DNA from: Yoonia sp. F2084L
GTDB lineage: Bacteria; Pseudomonadota; Alphaproteobacteria; Rhodobacterales; Rhodobacteraceae
Length of the DNA stretch: 64,000 bases
Direction of reading: 5' to 3'
Assembly (NCBI RefSeq): GCF_023015625.1
Contig: NZ_JALKAH010000001.1
Span: forward strand, 186,001 to 250,000
The translations under genes were made by a program, and so were the position numbers. Below are positions 41,765 to 50,477 of this stretch, piece after piece. Positions within the stretch are counted from its first letter, which is position 1. The number at the start of each line of letters is the position of its first letter. The notes below the pieces were generated by a model. The model did no database searches. It saw nothing but the letters and a program-made list of their open reading frames with translations, and was not told the DNA's origin.

Positions 41765-43065
41765 CCGTGTTTCTCCTCATTATTGCCTTCATAGGCGTCG
41801 CGAAAATTCTCGCCGACTTCACCCAGAAACCGCTCTTCAGCAGCGCGGGCGATGTCCTGATACCGCTCTTCATAGGCACTCCAGAGTTGCGCGCTGCGCC
41901 CCCCGGCCAAAAGCGCCTCGATCATGCCGCTATCTGCCAATTCAGTCTCGATCTGTTTGGGATCAAACTGGTCGATCATCCGTCGCAGCGCCGATTGCAG
42001 CGCTTTCCATGTGCGCACCTGATGGTCGGCCAAATCGCGGTAGGCCCCATTGATGGCTGCCGGACCATCAAGATAACCGGGCCGGTTGTTGTCCAGCATC
42101 ATCGCGATTGCGTCATCTGCGGTGGCCAAGAATTTCAATGGGTTCACATCCGCGCTGGAAATCAGCGTTTGCGCCACGCGTACCTGTTGTTTTTCCGAAG
42201 CCCGCGCGCGCAAAAGATGCATGACACCTTCGACCAGATAGCGGTACTGGGTGCCGATGGCCTCCATCTGGGCCTCAGGATCATCGGTTTGCATGTGGTC
42301 TGGGTCAACGCCCATACCGCGCAGGAGCGCAGCGCGCAGGAGCGCAGCGCGCAGGGCCGTGTCATTTTTAGTTGAAGCTTGAGGTGGGGGTGGAGGTGGC
42401 GGCGGCGCGGTTGCCTGCGGCACTGGTGCCGGTTCGCGGGCTGGTGCCTCGGGTTGCAAAGGTGCAGCAATAGGTGCGTCAAAGAACCGATTGCCGGATG
42501 GGGTGGGCGTGTCATCCTGCGGCGGCGGCAGATCAAGCCCAAACGGATCATCCATATCCAGCGGTTTGGGCGGCGTGTTGTCTTGTGCAGCGGCGGCCTG
42601 TTTGGCTGTGCTTTCGGCAAAAGGATCAAAGGGCGGCGGCAGCGTCTCCGGGCGCTCTGCCTGCGCAGGTTCTGACGCCGGGGTTGGCGCGGCGGCAAAG
42701 GTGAAGCTTGCGTTTAATTGGCCCGACGGCTGTTTCGCGCTGTCCTGCGCGGCCAGATCCACGCGAAAGACGAAGTCGCCCATGCGTAGCCGCATCCCAT
42801 CAGTCAGCACGACAACATTGCCCGTGCCAAGCGGCTGTTCAGCACCATCCACAAATGTGCCGCCTCGGCTGGTATCTGTTGCCGTCAGTTGCCCGTCGGT
42901 CAGCGCAATCACACAGTGTTTGCGGCTGAGATACATATCAGGATCGTCCAACTGCCAATCCGCGTCCTCACCTCGTCCGATCACGACGCTATTGGTGCTG
43001 AGCGCGTAGCTCATCCGCGTTTGCGGTCCTGGTGTGGTTTCAAGGATAAGCTGTGCCTGTGTCAT
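41761..43065 (-). CDS. T6SS FHA-domain protein (TagH/Fha)
   Basis: 434 residues. The FHA domain (about 5-105) has VVIGRGEDADWQLDDPDMYLSRKHCVI and TATDTSRGGTFVDG with the phosphothreonine-binding R-G and S-R-x-H. A long Pro/Ala-rich linker (about 110-230) leads to a helical C-terminal TagH domain (YRYLVEGVMHLLRARASEK, FKLLATADD-like). A tandem ALLRA repeat is at the end of the linker. Fha is the substrate of PpkA and PppA and switches T6SS assembly. Confidence 0.9.
   Translation of the reverse strand: MTQAQLILETTPGPQTRMSYALSTNSVVIGRGEDADWQLDDPDMYLSRKHCVIALTDGQLTATDTSRGGTFVDGAEQPLGTGNVVVLTDGMRLRMGDFVFRVDLAAQDSAKQPSGQLNASFTFAAAPTPASEPAQAERPETLPPPFDPFAESTAKQAAAAQDNTPPKPLDMDDPFGLDLPPPQDDTPTPSGNRFFDAPIAAPLQPEAPAREPAPVPQATAPPPPPPPPQASTKNDTALRAALLRAALLRGMGVDPDHMQTDDPEAQMEAIGTQYRYLVEGVMHLLRARASEKQQVRVAQTLISSADVNPLKFLATADDAIAMMLDNNRPGYLDGPAAINGAYRDLADHQVRTWKALQSALRRMIDQFDPKQIETELADSGMIEALLAGGRSAQLWSAYEERYQDIARAAEERFLGEVGENFRDAYEGNNEEKHG
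42319..42348. repeat. 15-bp tandem duplication within the FHA gene
   Basis: The 15-base unit GCGCAGGAGCGCAGC occurs twice in a row, followed by GCGCAGG of a third partial copy. On the coding strand it duplicates the peptide ALLRA at the junction of the linker and the TagH domain. The frame is kept, so it is an in-frame slippage product and may vary between strains. Confidence 0.85.
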
Positions 43066-44090
43066 GCAGCGGCCTTTTTGTCTGCGGCATCGGCCAGCGT
43101 CAGATCATCGGCATCGCGGTCGCGTTTGGGTTGGATCCATGTAGTCGCCCCCAGCCGGCAGTCGCCCAATCGGGCGGCAGGAACCTCGGATGCGGCCAAC
43201 ACCAGACGTATACGGAACGAAATGTCATGCCCCGCCGCAAAGAGGATCGCATGATGCAGTTTATCGCGTGTGTCGGGGTCATCCAGCAGCGCTAGAAACT
43301 GCGTGTGGGTCAGTGGACCTAGCCGAAGCTCGGCGCGGTTCTGGCGCGAAAAGCTGCGTGCGCCGACGACAGCGCTTTCGCCCAAACCGCTGTAAGCCAT
43401 ACCAAGACGCGATTGGAGCGGTTGGGGGATGTCATCCCAATGGCCCACGAATTGCTGCAAAGCGACTGGCACACCGATGGCATCTGTCAGATAGCTTGTT
43501 AGCCGCTCCGGGCTATTGATGTGCTGGGCCAGTGTCGTGGCGTGGCGCAGTTTGGCAGTGTCATGGGGCGGGGCGCTGGTGCCCTCCATGCCAAGCCCGG
43601 CAAGGCTGTTCAGGATCGCCATGCTGGGTCCGCCACCTTTGTGACTGACGTGAATTTCGGCCCGGGCGTCGGCCCAGGCGCGCCAATATAGTGCGATTAA
43701 GCGATGTTGCAGCACATCGGCAAAGTCCTTGAACGCGGTATCCGAGGTGACGCCATCAGTATCACCGGCAAACCAACGGTTCGACAGTCGCGCCATGACC
43801 CAGCGGGTCAGGTAAAGCGGCATTGGTCCTTCGGGCCCCAAAAGCCCCAGCACATTGATGGCAACTTTGGTCTGTGGACCGGTTGTCATGTCAGCCACAT
43901 CCGTGGTGGCAAACGACAGCCGCACGTGCTGGCCGAGGCGCGCTGGTTCGTCACCGGGGCCGCCCTCGCGTCCAAAACGACGACCATCGACATCCTCTAT
44001 CGCGCGCAAGAGCGCGAAGAAATCCGAACGTCCTGCGTGTTGGCTCAGCGCAGTCAGATCATCGCGCGATTGCCGAGCGTTAACGGCCAT
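43062..44090 (-). CDS. tssG: TssG T6SS baseplate protein
   Basis: 342 residues. FFALLRAIEDVDGRRFGREG near the start, LRLSFATTDVADMT, LLGPEGPMPLYLTRWVM (the conserved G-x-x-G-x-L-P-x-x-x-x-E/R segment) and GVPVALQQFVGHWDDIP, with GARSFSRQNRAELRLGPLT near the end. This is the TssG fold that with TssF forms the baseplate wedge. The start overlaps the end of tssF by 37 bp. Confidence 0.94.
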   Translation of the reverse strand: MAVNARQSRDDLTALSQHAGRSDFFALLRAIEDVDGRRFGREGGPGDEPARLGQHVRLSFATTDVADMTTGPQTKVAINVLGLLGPEGPMPLYLTRWVMARLSNRWFAGDTDGVTSDTAFKDFADVLQHRLIALYWRAWADARAEIHVSHKGGGPSMAILNSLAGLGMEGTSAPPHDTAKLRHATTLAQHINSPERLTSYLTDAIGVPVALQQFVGHWDDIPQPLQSRLGMAYSGLGESAVVGARSFSRQNRAELRLGPLTHTQFLALLDDPDTRDKLHHAILFAAGHDISFRIRLVLAASEVPAARLGDCRLGATTWIQPKRDRDADDLTLADAADKKAAA

Positions 44091-45922
44091 GTCACCTCCT
44101 GTTGTGATCCGGTGAGCCTGGTCTTGATGCGCACGACCGCATTGATCGCTGCTTGACGGCGCAAAAGCTGTGCCAGCAGAGCCGACATCAACAGCTGGCT
44201 GTGACCGCTCAGTACGCTTTCGTCGATGTCCAGCGTGATCCCGGTGCCATGCCCGAAACAGATAGGCCCTTTGATAGGCAAGCGTTCAAAGACGGGGCCT
44301 GAACTGACGCCGCGCAGGGCCTGCGCATGGCGGGTCAATGCGGGATCGCCGCGGTCTGCATAAAGCGCCAAAAGCGTGCGCAGCGGAGCGGCATCGGTGC
44401 CTTGTTCGGCAAGCGACAGTTGGTTGAGCGACAGCTGGCTGATCCAGCGCCATGCCAGTTCATCGCGCCTTGCATCATCGGCACCCGTGGCGGGCAGGAC
44501 TGCCTGCAAACTGCTGCGGGGCCGCTTGATGGCCTGCAACAGGGTGATCGTGCCGACAGGCGCACCGGAGTCCAGCGTCAGAACTGGCGTGTCATCAAGT
44601 ATAGCCAGATCGCGATTGGTGCAAAGCGCTCGGATATCCAGCCGGCGCACCGGCGGGCCACTGCGTTTTGAGCCATCATGGCTGAGGGCGATAAAGACAT
44701 TGTCACCAGCATAGCTGGTGCGCATCTGGCCACGGCGGACCTCATCTTCGCCGGGGTGGCGGGCCTGCCGTTCAACGCTGTAGGATATCCTGCTGGCATG
44801 GCTGCCTTGGGCTGCAAAGATGGAAGGGATCTGCGCCTGCGGGCCATCGTTTTCGATGTCTTCGACCCGCAGCAAACGAAACACCTCGTAATCCAGAGGC
44901 CGGGTTCGGTCCGGGTGAACAACATGTGCTGCGCGGCCCGGATCAAGATCGACGACGTTACACTCACGCTCAAAGAGGTTCACAATCGGCGTCACGAAAA
45001 GCTGAAAATCGGCGGCGGAAAGATCGGCAAGGTCTGGCTGGGTCTCATCCAGCAGGATCAGGACTTCGACGCTATCGCTGGCGTCCGGTACCACCTGTTG
45101 CAGATCATGCAGGCGCATATAGTGGAACCGCTCTGGCATCAGGAAGTATTCGCGGATCAGGCCATATCCTTGAAAGGCCGGGCGGACCTGCGGCAAGAGC
45201 GTTTCATCGGGGGCGATACCAACCATGCTGTGATTGCCAAGGCGCTGGAATGGGGCGTCGCCACTGCGCGCCATCACGGCAGTGCCATGCCCGTGGATCG
45301 CGTCAAATAGCTGCCCGCCTCGCGCCTTTTGACCCAAGTAAAGATCAAGCGTGTCGAGTTTCAGTGTGTTCAGCGGCGTTGGTCCCGCGCTTTTCAAGGT
45401 CAACCGAATACCAGCAGCAGGTCTGTCGCCCACCCCGTCGGGTAGACCAGCGGCCCGCAACGCGCCAATGTCTTGCAGATAATCGGCGACGGCAATCTTG
45501 ATCGGCCAAAGCTGCACATCCTGTGCGGTGGTATAGGTGGCCCGCGTGGTCAGCCCATCGCGCAGCCCCGAGATCATCCGCGTGCCGCGGTCCACAGTAA
45601 AGCCGCTGACCATCCCTTCTACCTGGTCGCCGGGTTCCAGCTGGGCCAGCGACATCGCGGGGGCAGGCGCCACCATATCAGGGTAAAGCGCATCAAGCAG
45701 GTTGCGCACATGACGGCTGCTTTCGGCATCGACCTTGAGCCGGGTGCGTGCCGCCAAATAGGCGACACCTTCCAGCAAGCGTTCGACATATGGATCGGGG
45801 CAGGGGGTGGTGTCGAGTGACAGGTTGCGCGCCACACCGGGATGCAGGGCCGCAAAATCGGTGGCCATGTCACGAATGTGTTCCAGTTCGCCTTCGTAAT
45901 AATGCAGAAAGGTGCGATCCAT
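44054..45922 (-). CDS. tssF: TssF T6SS baseplate protein
   Basis: 622 residues starting MDRTFLHYYEGELEHIRDMA, then FAALHPGVARNLSLDTTPCPDPYVERLLEGVAYLAARTRLKVD, both diagnostic of TssF. The later LRREYFLMPERFHYMRL-like segment (LIREYFLMPERFHYMRL) and NLFERECNVVDLD are also typical. It overlaps tssE by one base. Baseplate subunit required for sheath initiation. Confidence 0.96.
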   Translation of the reverse strand: MDRTFLHYYEGELEHIRDMATDFAALHPGVARNLSLDTTPCPDPYVERLLEGVAYLAARTRLKVDAESSRHVRNLLDALYPDMVAPAPAMSLAQLEPGDQVEGMVSGFTVDRGTRMISGLRDGLTTRATYTTAQDVQLWPIKIAVADYLQDIGALRAAGLPDGVGDRPAAGIRLTLKSAGPTPLNTLKLDTLDLYLGQKARGGQLFDAIHGHGTAVMARSGDAPFQRLGNHSMVGIAPDETLLPQVRPAFQGYGLIREYFLMPERFHYMRLHDLQQVVPDASDSVEVLILLDETQPDLADLSAADFQLFVTPIVNLFERECNVVDLDPGRAAHVVHPDRTRPLDYEVFRLLRVEDIENDGPQAQIPSIFAAQGSHASRISYSVERQARHPGEDEVRRGQMRTSYAGDNVFIALSHDGSKRSGPPVRRLDIRALCTNRDLAILDDTPVLTLDSGAPVGTITLLQAIKRPRSSLQAVLPATGADDARRDELAWRWISQLSLNQLSLAEQGTDAAPLRTLLALYADRGDPALTRHAQALRGVSSGPVFERLPIKGPICFGHGTGITLDIDESVLSGHSQLLMSALLAQLLRRQAAINAVVRIKTRLTGSQQEVTWPLTLGNRAMI

Positions 45923-46650
45923 CAGTCATCTTCCAACACGGTGGCGGCGGCGCCATTATCAAGATCTATCGTGGTCGATAGTTTCAGCCGCTCAGGCGTC
46001 GGCGAGAGCATCAGCGTGGCATCGACGGTGATTTTCATGCCGGTCTTGTCGTTCAGATCAATGTTGACCTTGATGGTGTTGGATTTCAGTCGCGGCTCAA
46101 AAATCGTCAATACCTCGCGCAGATCGCGGGCGAGGGCGGTTTTGTCAAAATCGGATCCGCTGCGCCCGGCAAAGGAAGGCACGCCATAGTTGATCACACT
46201 GCGGCGCACATGTGGAAAATCCGCCAGCAGGCTGGCAGGTGTTTCGATCATCAGGGCCTCTTGATCGGTCATCAGCGTATTGGCTTCCATCCTTTCGATA
46301 TTGAACAGGGTTTCGATGTCGCGGCGCACGGCCTCGCGCAGCACATCGCGGGTTACAGTGATGCCACTGGCCTCAAGCGCGCTGCGGCGCTGCATGTTGG
46401 TCTTCAGCAGATAAAGCTGCCGTTTGGTATCCTCGCTCAGCGTTGTATCAGCCGAGGCCGCCCGCCCGCCATCATCCAGCAGGGCCCCCAGTTTGTCAGC
46501 ACCGCCCAGCTCTTTGACAAGTTGGCGGTGCTGGCTTTCGATCTCAGCCTCAAGACCGGGCAGATCGTTCACCAGACGGTCCCAAAACGACGGCTGTATT
46601 GCCTCGCTTCGGGCAACAGGCACGGTGCCCGATCCTACGCCTTGATTCAT
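45922..46650 (-). CDS. tssE: TssE gp25-like baseplate protein with an insertion
   Basis: 242 residues, longer than the usual 130-180. The start SFWDRLVNDLPG matches the L-x-D-R-L of TssE, but about 65 extra residues (HRQLVKELGGADKLGALLDD, DTKRQLYLLKTNMQRRSAL) precede the gp25 core LREAVRRDIETLFNIER, LLADFPHVRRSVINYGVPSF, LREVLTIFEPRL, and MLSPTPERLKLSTTIDLDNG. The core is complete. The insertion is helical and charged. It follows hcp after 3 bp. Confidence 0.9.
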   Translation of the reverse strand: MNQGVGSGTVPVARSEAIQPSFWDRLVNDLPGLEAEIESQHRQLVKELGGADKLGALLDDGGRAASADTTLSEDTKRQLYLLKTNMQRRSALEASGITVTRDVLREAVRRDIETLFNIERMEANTLMTDQEALMIETPASLLADFPHVRRSVINYGVPSFAGRSGSDFDKTALARDLREVLTIFEPRLKSNTIKVNIDLNDKTGMKITVDATLMLSPTPERLKLSTTIDLDNGAAATVLEDD

Positions 46651-46653
46651 GCG

Positions 46654-47154
46654 TTAGACCCCGGCGACGATATCGAATTCGATCTCGTGCTCGTCTCCGG
46701 CGGAGTGATCATCGGCCTGAACAGTGTAGACCATGTTGACGGATTCAAACGATAGCGCCAGACGTTCTGTCACGACGTCGCTGTCTGAATCCTCACTTTG
46801 GTCTGCGTCGTCATTCAGCATCTCATACGTCGTGACAATGCAGTTGGTCATCTTAATCGTGAGATAATCCAGATGCGCGTCTCCAGAGTCCTTGCGTAGC
46901 GCCAACGTCGCCTCCGGAATCGATTTGCCCTGCATGCATGCAAGAGCAAGATAAGGCGATGAGGCATCGACTTCCTTGTAACAAGTCAACGATGACACCT
47001 GCGCTCGTGACTGGGTTCTCCCGCTGCCGCGCGCTGAAGAACTGCCCTGCGAGATATTCCAATGAATGTCATGCACATCAATTTCACCCTCGTGATCCGC
47101 ACGTTTGGATTCGCCGGGGATATCGTCAATTTTTAGATAGCCTGTCAGTGGCAT
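46654..47154 (-). CDS. hcp: Hcp (TssD) T6SS tube protein
   Basis: 166 residues: MPLTGYLKIDDIPGESKRADHEGEIDVHDIHWNI, then VSSLTCYKEVDASSPYLALA, LDYLTIKMTNCIVTTYEML and VTERLALSFESVNMVYT. This is the standard Hcp core that stacks in hexameric rings inside the sheath. The C-terminus DEHEIEFDIVAGV is slightly longer than most, but no effector domain is fused. AAAGGACA precedes the ATG. Confidence 0.95.
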   Translation of the reverse strand: MPLTGYLKIDDIPGESKRADHEGEIDVHDIHWNISQGSSSARGSGRTQSRAQVSSLTCYKEVDASSPYLALACMQGKSIPEATLALRKDSGDAHLDYLTIKMTNCIVTTYEMLNDDADQSEDSDSDVVTERLALSFESVNMVYTVQADDHSAGDEHEIEFDIVAGV

Positions 47155-47197
47155 TTCAATGTCCTTTCAGTTCAATTTAAGGTGGCAAAAGCCCTAT

Positions 47198-48703
47198 TCA
47201 GGAGCTTTTGACCGATGGCAATTCCGAGACGAGCCGTAGTGACGCGTTGATGCCTTCCAGCTGATAATGCGGTCGTAGGAAGAAGCGGGCATTGTAGTAG
47301 CCGGGCCGTCCTTCGACGCTGTCGACCTGTACTTCGGCTGCCGCAAGTGGGCGCTTGGCCTTGGCCTTGTCATCGGCCATTGCGGTATTCGCCAGCACGT
47401 AGCGATTGATCCATTCGGACAACCAGACCTGCATATCCGCGCGTTCCTTGAACGTGCCGACCTTGTCGCGGGCAATCGCCTTGAGGTAGTGCGCAAAACG
47501 GCTGACAGGGAAAAGGTAGGGCAGGTTGGCCGACAAACGTTCATTCGCCTGCGCATCAGGATCAACAAGCCGCCCCGCGCGGGTTTCATCGTCTTGCAGG
47601 CTGTGCGCGCCAATGAATGCTGCAGTATCAGTGTTCTTGCGGTGCAGGATCGGCATCATGCCCAGCTTGGCCAGTTCCGCCTCGCGTCGGTCATCAATGG
47701 CAATCTCGGTGGGGCATTTCATCGCCACCGATCCATCATCGGTAGGGAAGGTATGCACCGGCAGGTTCATCACGGTGCCGCCGGATTCAACACCACGAAT
47801 CTGTGTCCCCCAGCCATAAAGCTTGTGACTGCGGTTGATGTTCACGCCCATCGCGAATGCGGCATTCATCCAGACATAGTTGTCATGCTTAGCGTCGATC
47901 TTTTCTTCAAAGCTGAAGCCTTTGACTGGCACCGTCTCGGCACCATAGGGCAGACGGCCCAGCACGCGCGGCATCGTTAGCCCAATATAGCGGGCGTCTT
48001 CGCTCTCACGCAGGGATTGCCAACTGGCATAGTCTGGCGACGACACGATTTGCTCAAGGTCTTGCGGATTGGGCAGTTCCTGCCAGCTATCCATACGGAA
48101 CAGTTGCGGTGCGGCGGCGGCGATAAAGGGTGCGTGCGCCGAAGCACAGATACCCGACAGGTTACGCAGCATCGCGACATCCTTGGGCTTGTGCGAAAAC
48201 TCATAAGCACCAACGATGCAGCCGAAAGGTTCGCCACCGAACATTGAGTATTCGTCAGAGTAGACCTTTTTGAACATATCGGCCTGGTCCCACATCTGGC
48301 CTTCAAAATCCTCCAGATGATCAGCAAGTTCGTCCTTGGTGATGTTGATCACCCTGATTTTCAGCTTTTGGTCGGTTTCTGTGTTGTTGATCAGGTAATG
48401 AAGGCCGCGCCATGTGCCCTCCATCTCGCGGACTTCAGGGGCGTGCATGATTTCATTGACCTGATCGGTCAGCATACCGTCGATGCCCGCGATCAGCGAC
48501 TTAATCGACTTGACTGCATTGCCGGAAATCGTGGCAGAGCCAGACCGGTCCTTGGCTGCAACAGCCAGGTTTTGTACCAGCGCCTGAAGCTTGTCGGTTT
48601 CGCTTTCCTTGACCCGGAAATCCTTTTCCAGCAGCGACGAAAACTCGCCCAGATCAAGCGTTTCCGCTTCTTTGCCTGCGTCTTGGGTTTCTGTCTCGGC
48701 CAT
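47198..48703 (-). CDS. tssC: TssC large sheath protein
   Basis: 501 residues from the ATG at 48703 with GGGGAGG seven bases upstream; the TTG two codons earlier overlaps the tssB stop and is less likely. Diagnostic segments: WRGLHYLINNTETDQKLKIRV, FGGEPFGCIVGAYEF, PFIAAAAPQLF, RYIGLTMPRVLGRLPYG and FPVSRFAHYLKAIARDKVG. TssB-TssC heterodimers form the contractile sheath. Normal length. Confidence 0.96.
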   Translation of the reverse strand: MAETETQDAGKEAETLDLGEFSSLLEKDFRVKESETDKLQALVQNLAVAAKDRSGSATISGNAVKSIKSLIAGIDGMLTDQVNEIMHAPEVREMEGTWRGLHYLINNTETDQKLKIRVINITKDELADHLEDFEGQMWDQADMFKKVYSDEYSMFGGEPFGCIVGAYEFSHKPKDVAMLRNLSGICASAHAPFIAAAAPQLFRMDSWQELPNPQDLEQIVSSPDYASWQSLRESEDARYIGLTMPRVLGRLPYGAETVPVKGFSFEEKIDAKHDNYVWMNAAFAMGVNINRSHKLYGWGTQIRGVESGGTVMNLPVHTFPTDDGSVAMKCPTEIAIDDRREAELAKLGMMPILHRKNTDTAAFIGAHSLQDDETRAGRLVDPDAQANERLSANLPYLFPVSRFAHYLKAIARDKVGTFKERADMQVWLSEWINRYVLANTAMADDKAKAKRPLAAAEVQVDSVEGRPGYYNARFFLRPHYQLEGINASLRLVSELPSVKSS

Positions 48704-48705
48704 GA

Positions 48706-49245
48706 TCAAGCCTCCCCTTTTTCTTCATTTGCCTTCATTGCAGCCTCGGCCGCTTCGGCCAGAAGCGGTTCATTGGCCAATAGCTGTGCAATGCGTTTTT
48801 CGGCATCAACCTTGCCGTCCATGTAGCCCAGAAGTTCTTCAAGCTGCTGGCGCATCTTAAGGAGCTCGGCCAGCGCGGGCACCTGTTCGGCCACCTTGTC
48901 AGGGGCGAAGTCGGACATGGATTTGAACGACAGATCGACGAAAAGCTCCTCGTCTTTTTCTTCACCGTCGGCGACAGGTAACGTGTTGGGCACACGCGCC
49001 TTCACCCGCGGTGACAGCGCCTCCATGAATTTGGGAAAACGGCCTGCATCGGTTTCGACGAATTTGCGATCGCCAAGTGCTTTTTGGGCCTCAGGCGTTT
49101 CGGACTTCCCCGCCAGATCGGCCATCACGCCCATCACGAATGGCAACTCGATTGTTGTGGGGCTGCCGTAATGTTCAACGTCATAGGCGATCTGCACCCT
49201 CGGGGCGCGGTTGCGTTCGATGACCTTCTGTTTGCTGTCTGCCAT
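48706..49245 (-). CDS. tssB: TssB small sheath protein
   Basis: 179 residues. KVIERNRAPRVQIAYDVEHYG is the standard start, then LPFVMGVMADLAGKS, FVETDAGRFPKFMEALSPR, LSFKSMSDFAPDKVAEQVPAL and a helical end LAELLKMRQQLEELLGYMDGKVDAE. Pairs with TssC; the C-terminal helix interacts with TssC and is recognised, with TssC, by ClpV in other systems. Confidence 0.96.
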   Translation of the reverse strand: MADSKQKVIERNRAPRVQIAYDVEHYGSPTTIELPFVMGVMADLAGKSETPEAQKALGDRKFVETDAGRFPKFMEALSPRVKARVPNTLPVADGEEKDEELFVDLSFKSMSDFAPDKVAEQVPALAELLKMRQQLEELLGYMDGKVDAEKRIAQLLANEPLLAEAAEAAMKANEEKGEA

Positions 49246-49264
49246 AATACGATACTTTCCTTAA

Positions 49265-50389
49265 CTACTTGCTCTTGTTGTCTTGCACGCCAGCGGCGCT
49301 GCGAAATTCCTTCATGCCGCTCGGGGCGACCTCGGACATCAGTTCCATGAAATCCATATGCACCATGCGCTGCACCCGACGCGCCAGATGCGGGATCGGG
49401 CTGGAGGGTTCGGTGCGTTCGTAAAACGCGATGATCTGACCCAAGGCGCGTTCAACATCATTGCGTGAATTGATCTCGCCCGGGGTGCCGGACGGCGCGT
49501 CGGGCTGTACCGCTTTGGCAGCAGCAGGGGGTGCTTCTGCCGCGCTGCTTTGCTTGGGTTCAGCGACATCTGTTTCGACCATCCCCGTCTCCATCATTGT
49601 TTTTGCGCGTTCCAGAAACTGCGTCAGCTCTGGAAAGCTGAGACCGGTTCCGTTGGACAGACCCGCCTTGTCCGAGAAGTTGGCCTGCAGCGTTGTTAGT
49701 CCGACCTGTGCATCGGCCACGTTCTGCTTCAGTGACGCCGCCAGATCAGGTTGTTCAGTTGCCACGGCGCGACAGGCGGCGGTTACGCGGTTTTGGTTCG
49801 CTTCATGGGCGCTGCGCAGGCGCTCCTGCTCGGCTTTGCCGAGGCCGGAGGGCGCGTCATTCATCGCCTCGAATTCGGTCAGCGCCGCATCGCAAAGATT
49901 TTGCCCCGTGATCATCCCGATGCCCGGCAATGTCAGAACTGGGTTCATCTCCAGATCGCCCAGCAGACCGTTGTCGTCGTTCTCAAGCTGCTTAAGGCTG
50001 TTGATCCGCCGCAGCGCCGCCTGTTTGGGATCGTCACGTTCGCGTAAAAGCGGATGCAGGGTGTCCCAGTGTTGGTTCAACGTGTCGTTGATCAGCCCCA
50101 GACCAGCCACAAGACCTGCCAGCCCGTCTTGGTTTGCGAGCGCACGTACTACCACTACAAGCAGACGCAGATCACGCCCGGTCTTTGCCAAAGCAGCACA
50201 AGCATCGAACACAGCAGCCCAGTCAACATCAGCGGCAGCGGGTGGTCCGTCTCCATCGGTTTGCACGCGCGCATCGCGGGCGGCAGGTGCGAGCATCCGC
50301 TCGATTGCGTGGAACTCCGGCTCGTTTCGCAGGTCAGTCCCCGAAGGTGCCGCAGCGTCAATCACGCTATGGAAGCCATCCAGCTTCAT
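49265..50389 (-). CDS. tssA: TssA-type (ImpA N-domain) T6SS protein
   Basis: 374 residues from the ATG at 50389 (MKLDGFHSVIDAAAPSGTDLR); a TTG one codon earlier is weaker. The ImpA_N domain includes DWAAVFDACAALAKTGRDLRLLVVVVRALANQDGL and HWDTLHPLLRERDDPKQAALRRINSL. The C-terminal part has a Pro/Ala linker and then NSRNDVERALGQIIAFYERTEPSSPIPHLARRVQRM, the conserved end of short TssA proteins. Primes sheath polymerisation at the baseplate. Confidence 0.93.
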   Translation of the reverse strand: MKLDGFHSVIDAAAPSGTDLRNEPEFHAIERMLAPAARDARVQTDGDGPPAAADVDWAAVFDACAALAKTGRDLRLLVVVVRALANQDGLAGLVAGLGLINDTLNQHWDTLHPLLRERDDPKQAALRRINSLKQLENDDNGLLGDLEMNPVLTLPGIGMITGQNLCDAALTEFEAMNDAPSGLGKAEQERLRSAHEANQNRVTAACRAVATEQPDLAASLKQNVADAQVGLTTLQANFSDKAGLSNGTGLSFPELTQFLERAKTMMETGMVETDVAEPKQSSAAEAPPAAAKAVQPDAPSGTPGEINSRNDVERALGQIIAFYERTEPSSPIPHLARRVQRMVHMDFMELMSEVAPSGMKEFRSAAGVQDNKSK

Positions 50390-50477
50390 CAATCAAACCT
50401 TAAATAAATCGTCTTTAATATCCGGTGAGTTTCACACAGGAAATTGATTCTGACAAATTTTAACCACAATTGGGCTT

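Noticed and set aside
49461..50447. 328-codon plus-strand open frame opposite tssA
   Set aside because: Serine/arginine-rich shadow of the TssA frame; no ribosome-binding site, and tssA is clearly the real gene.
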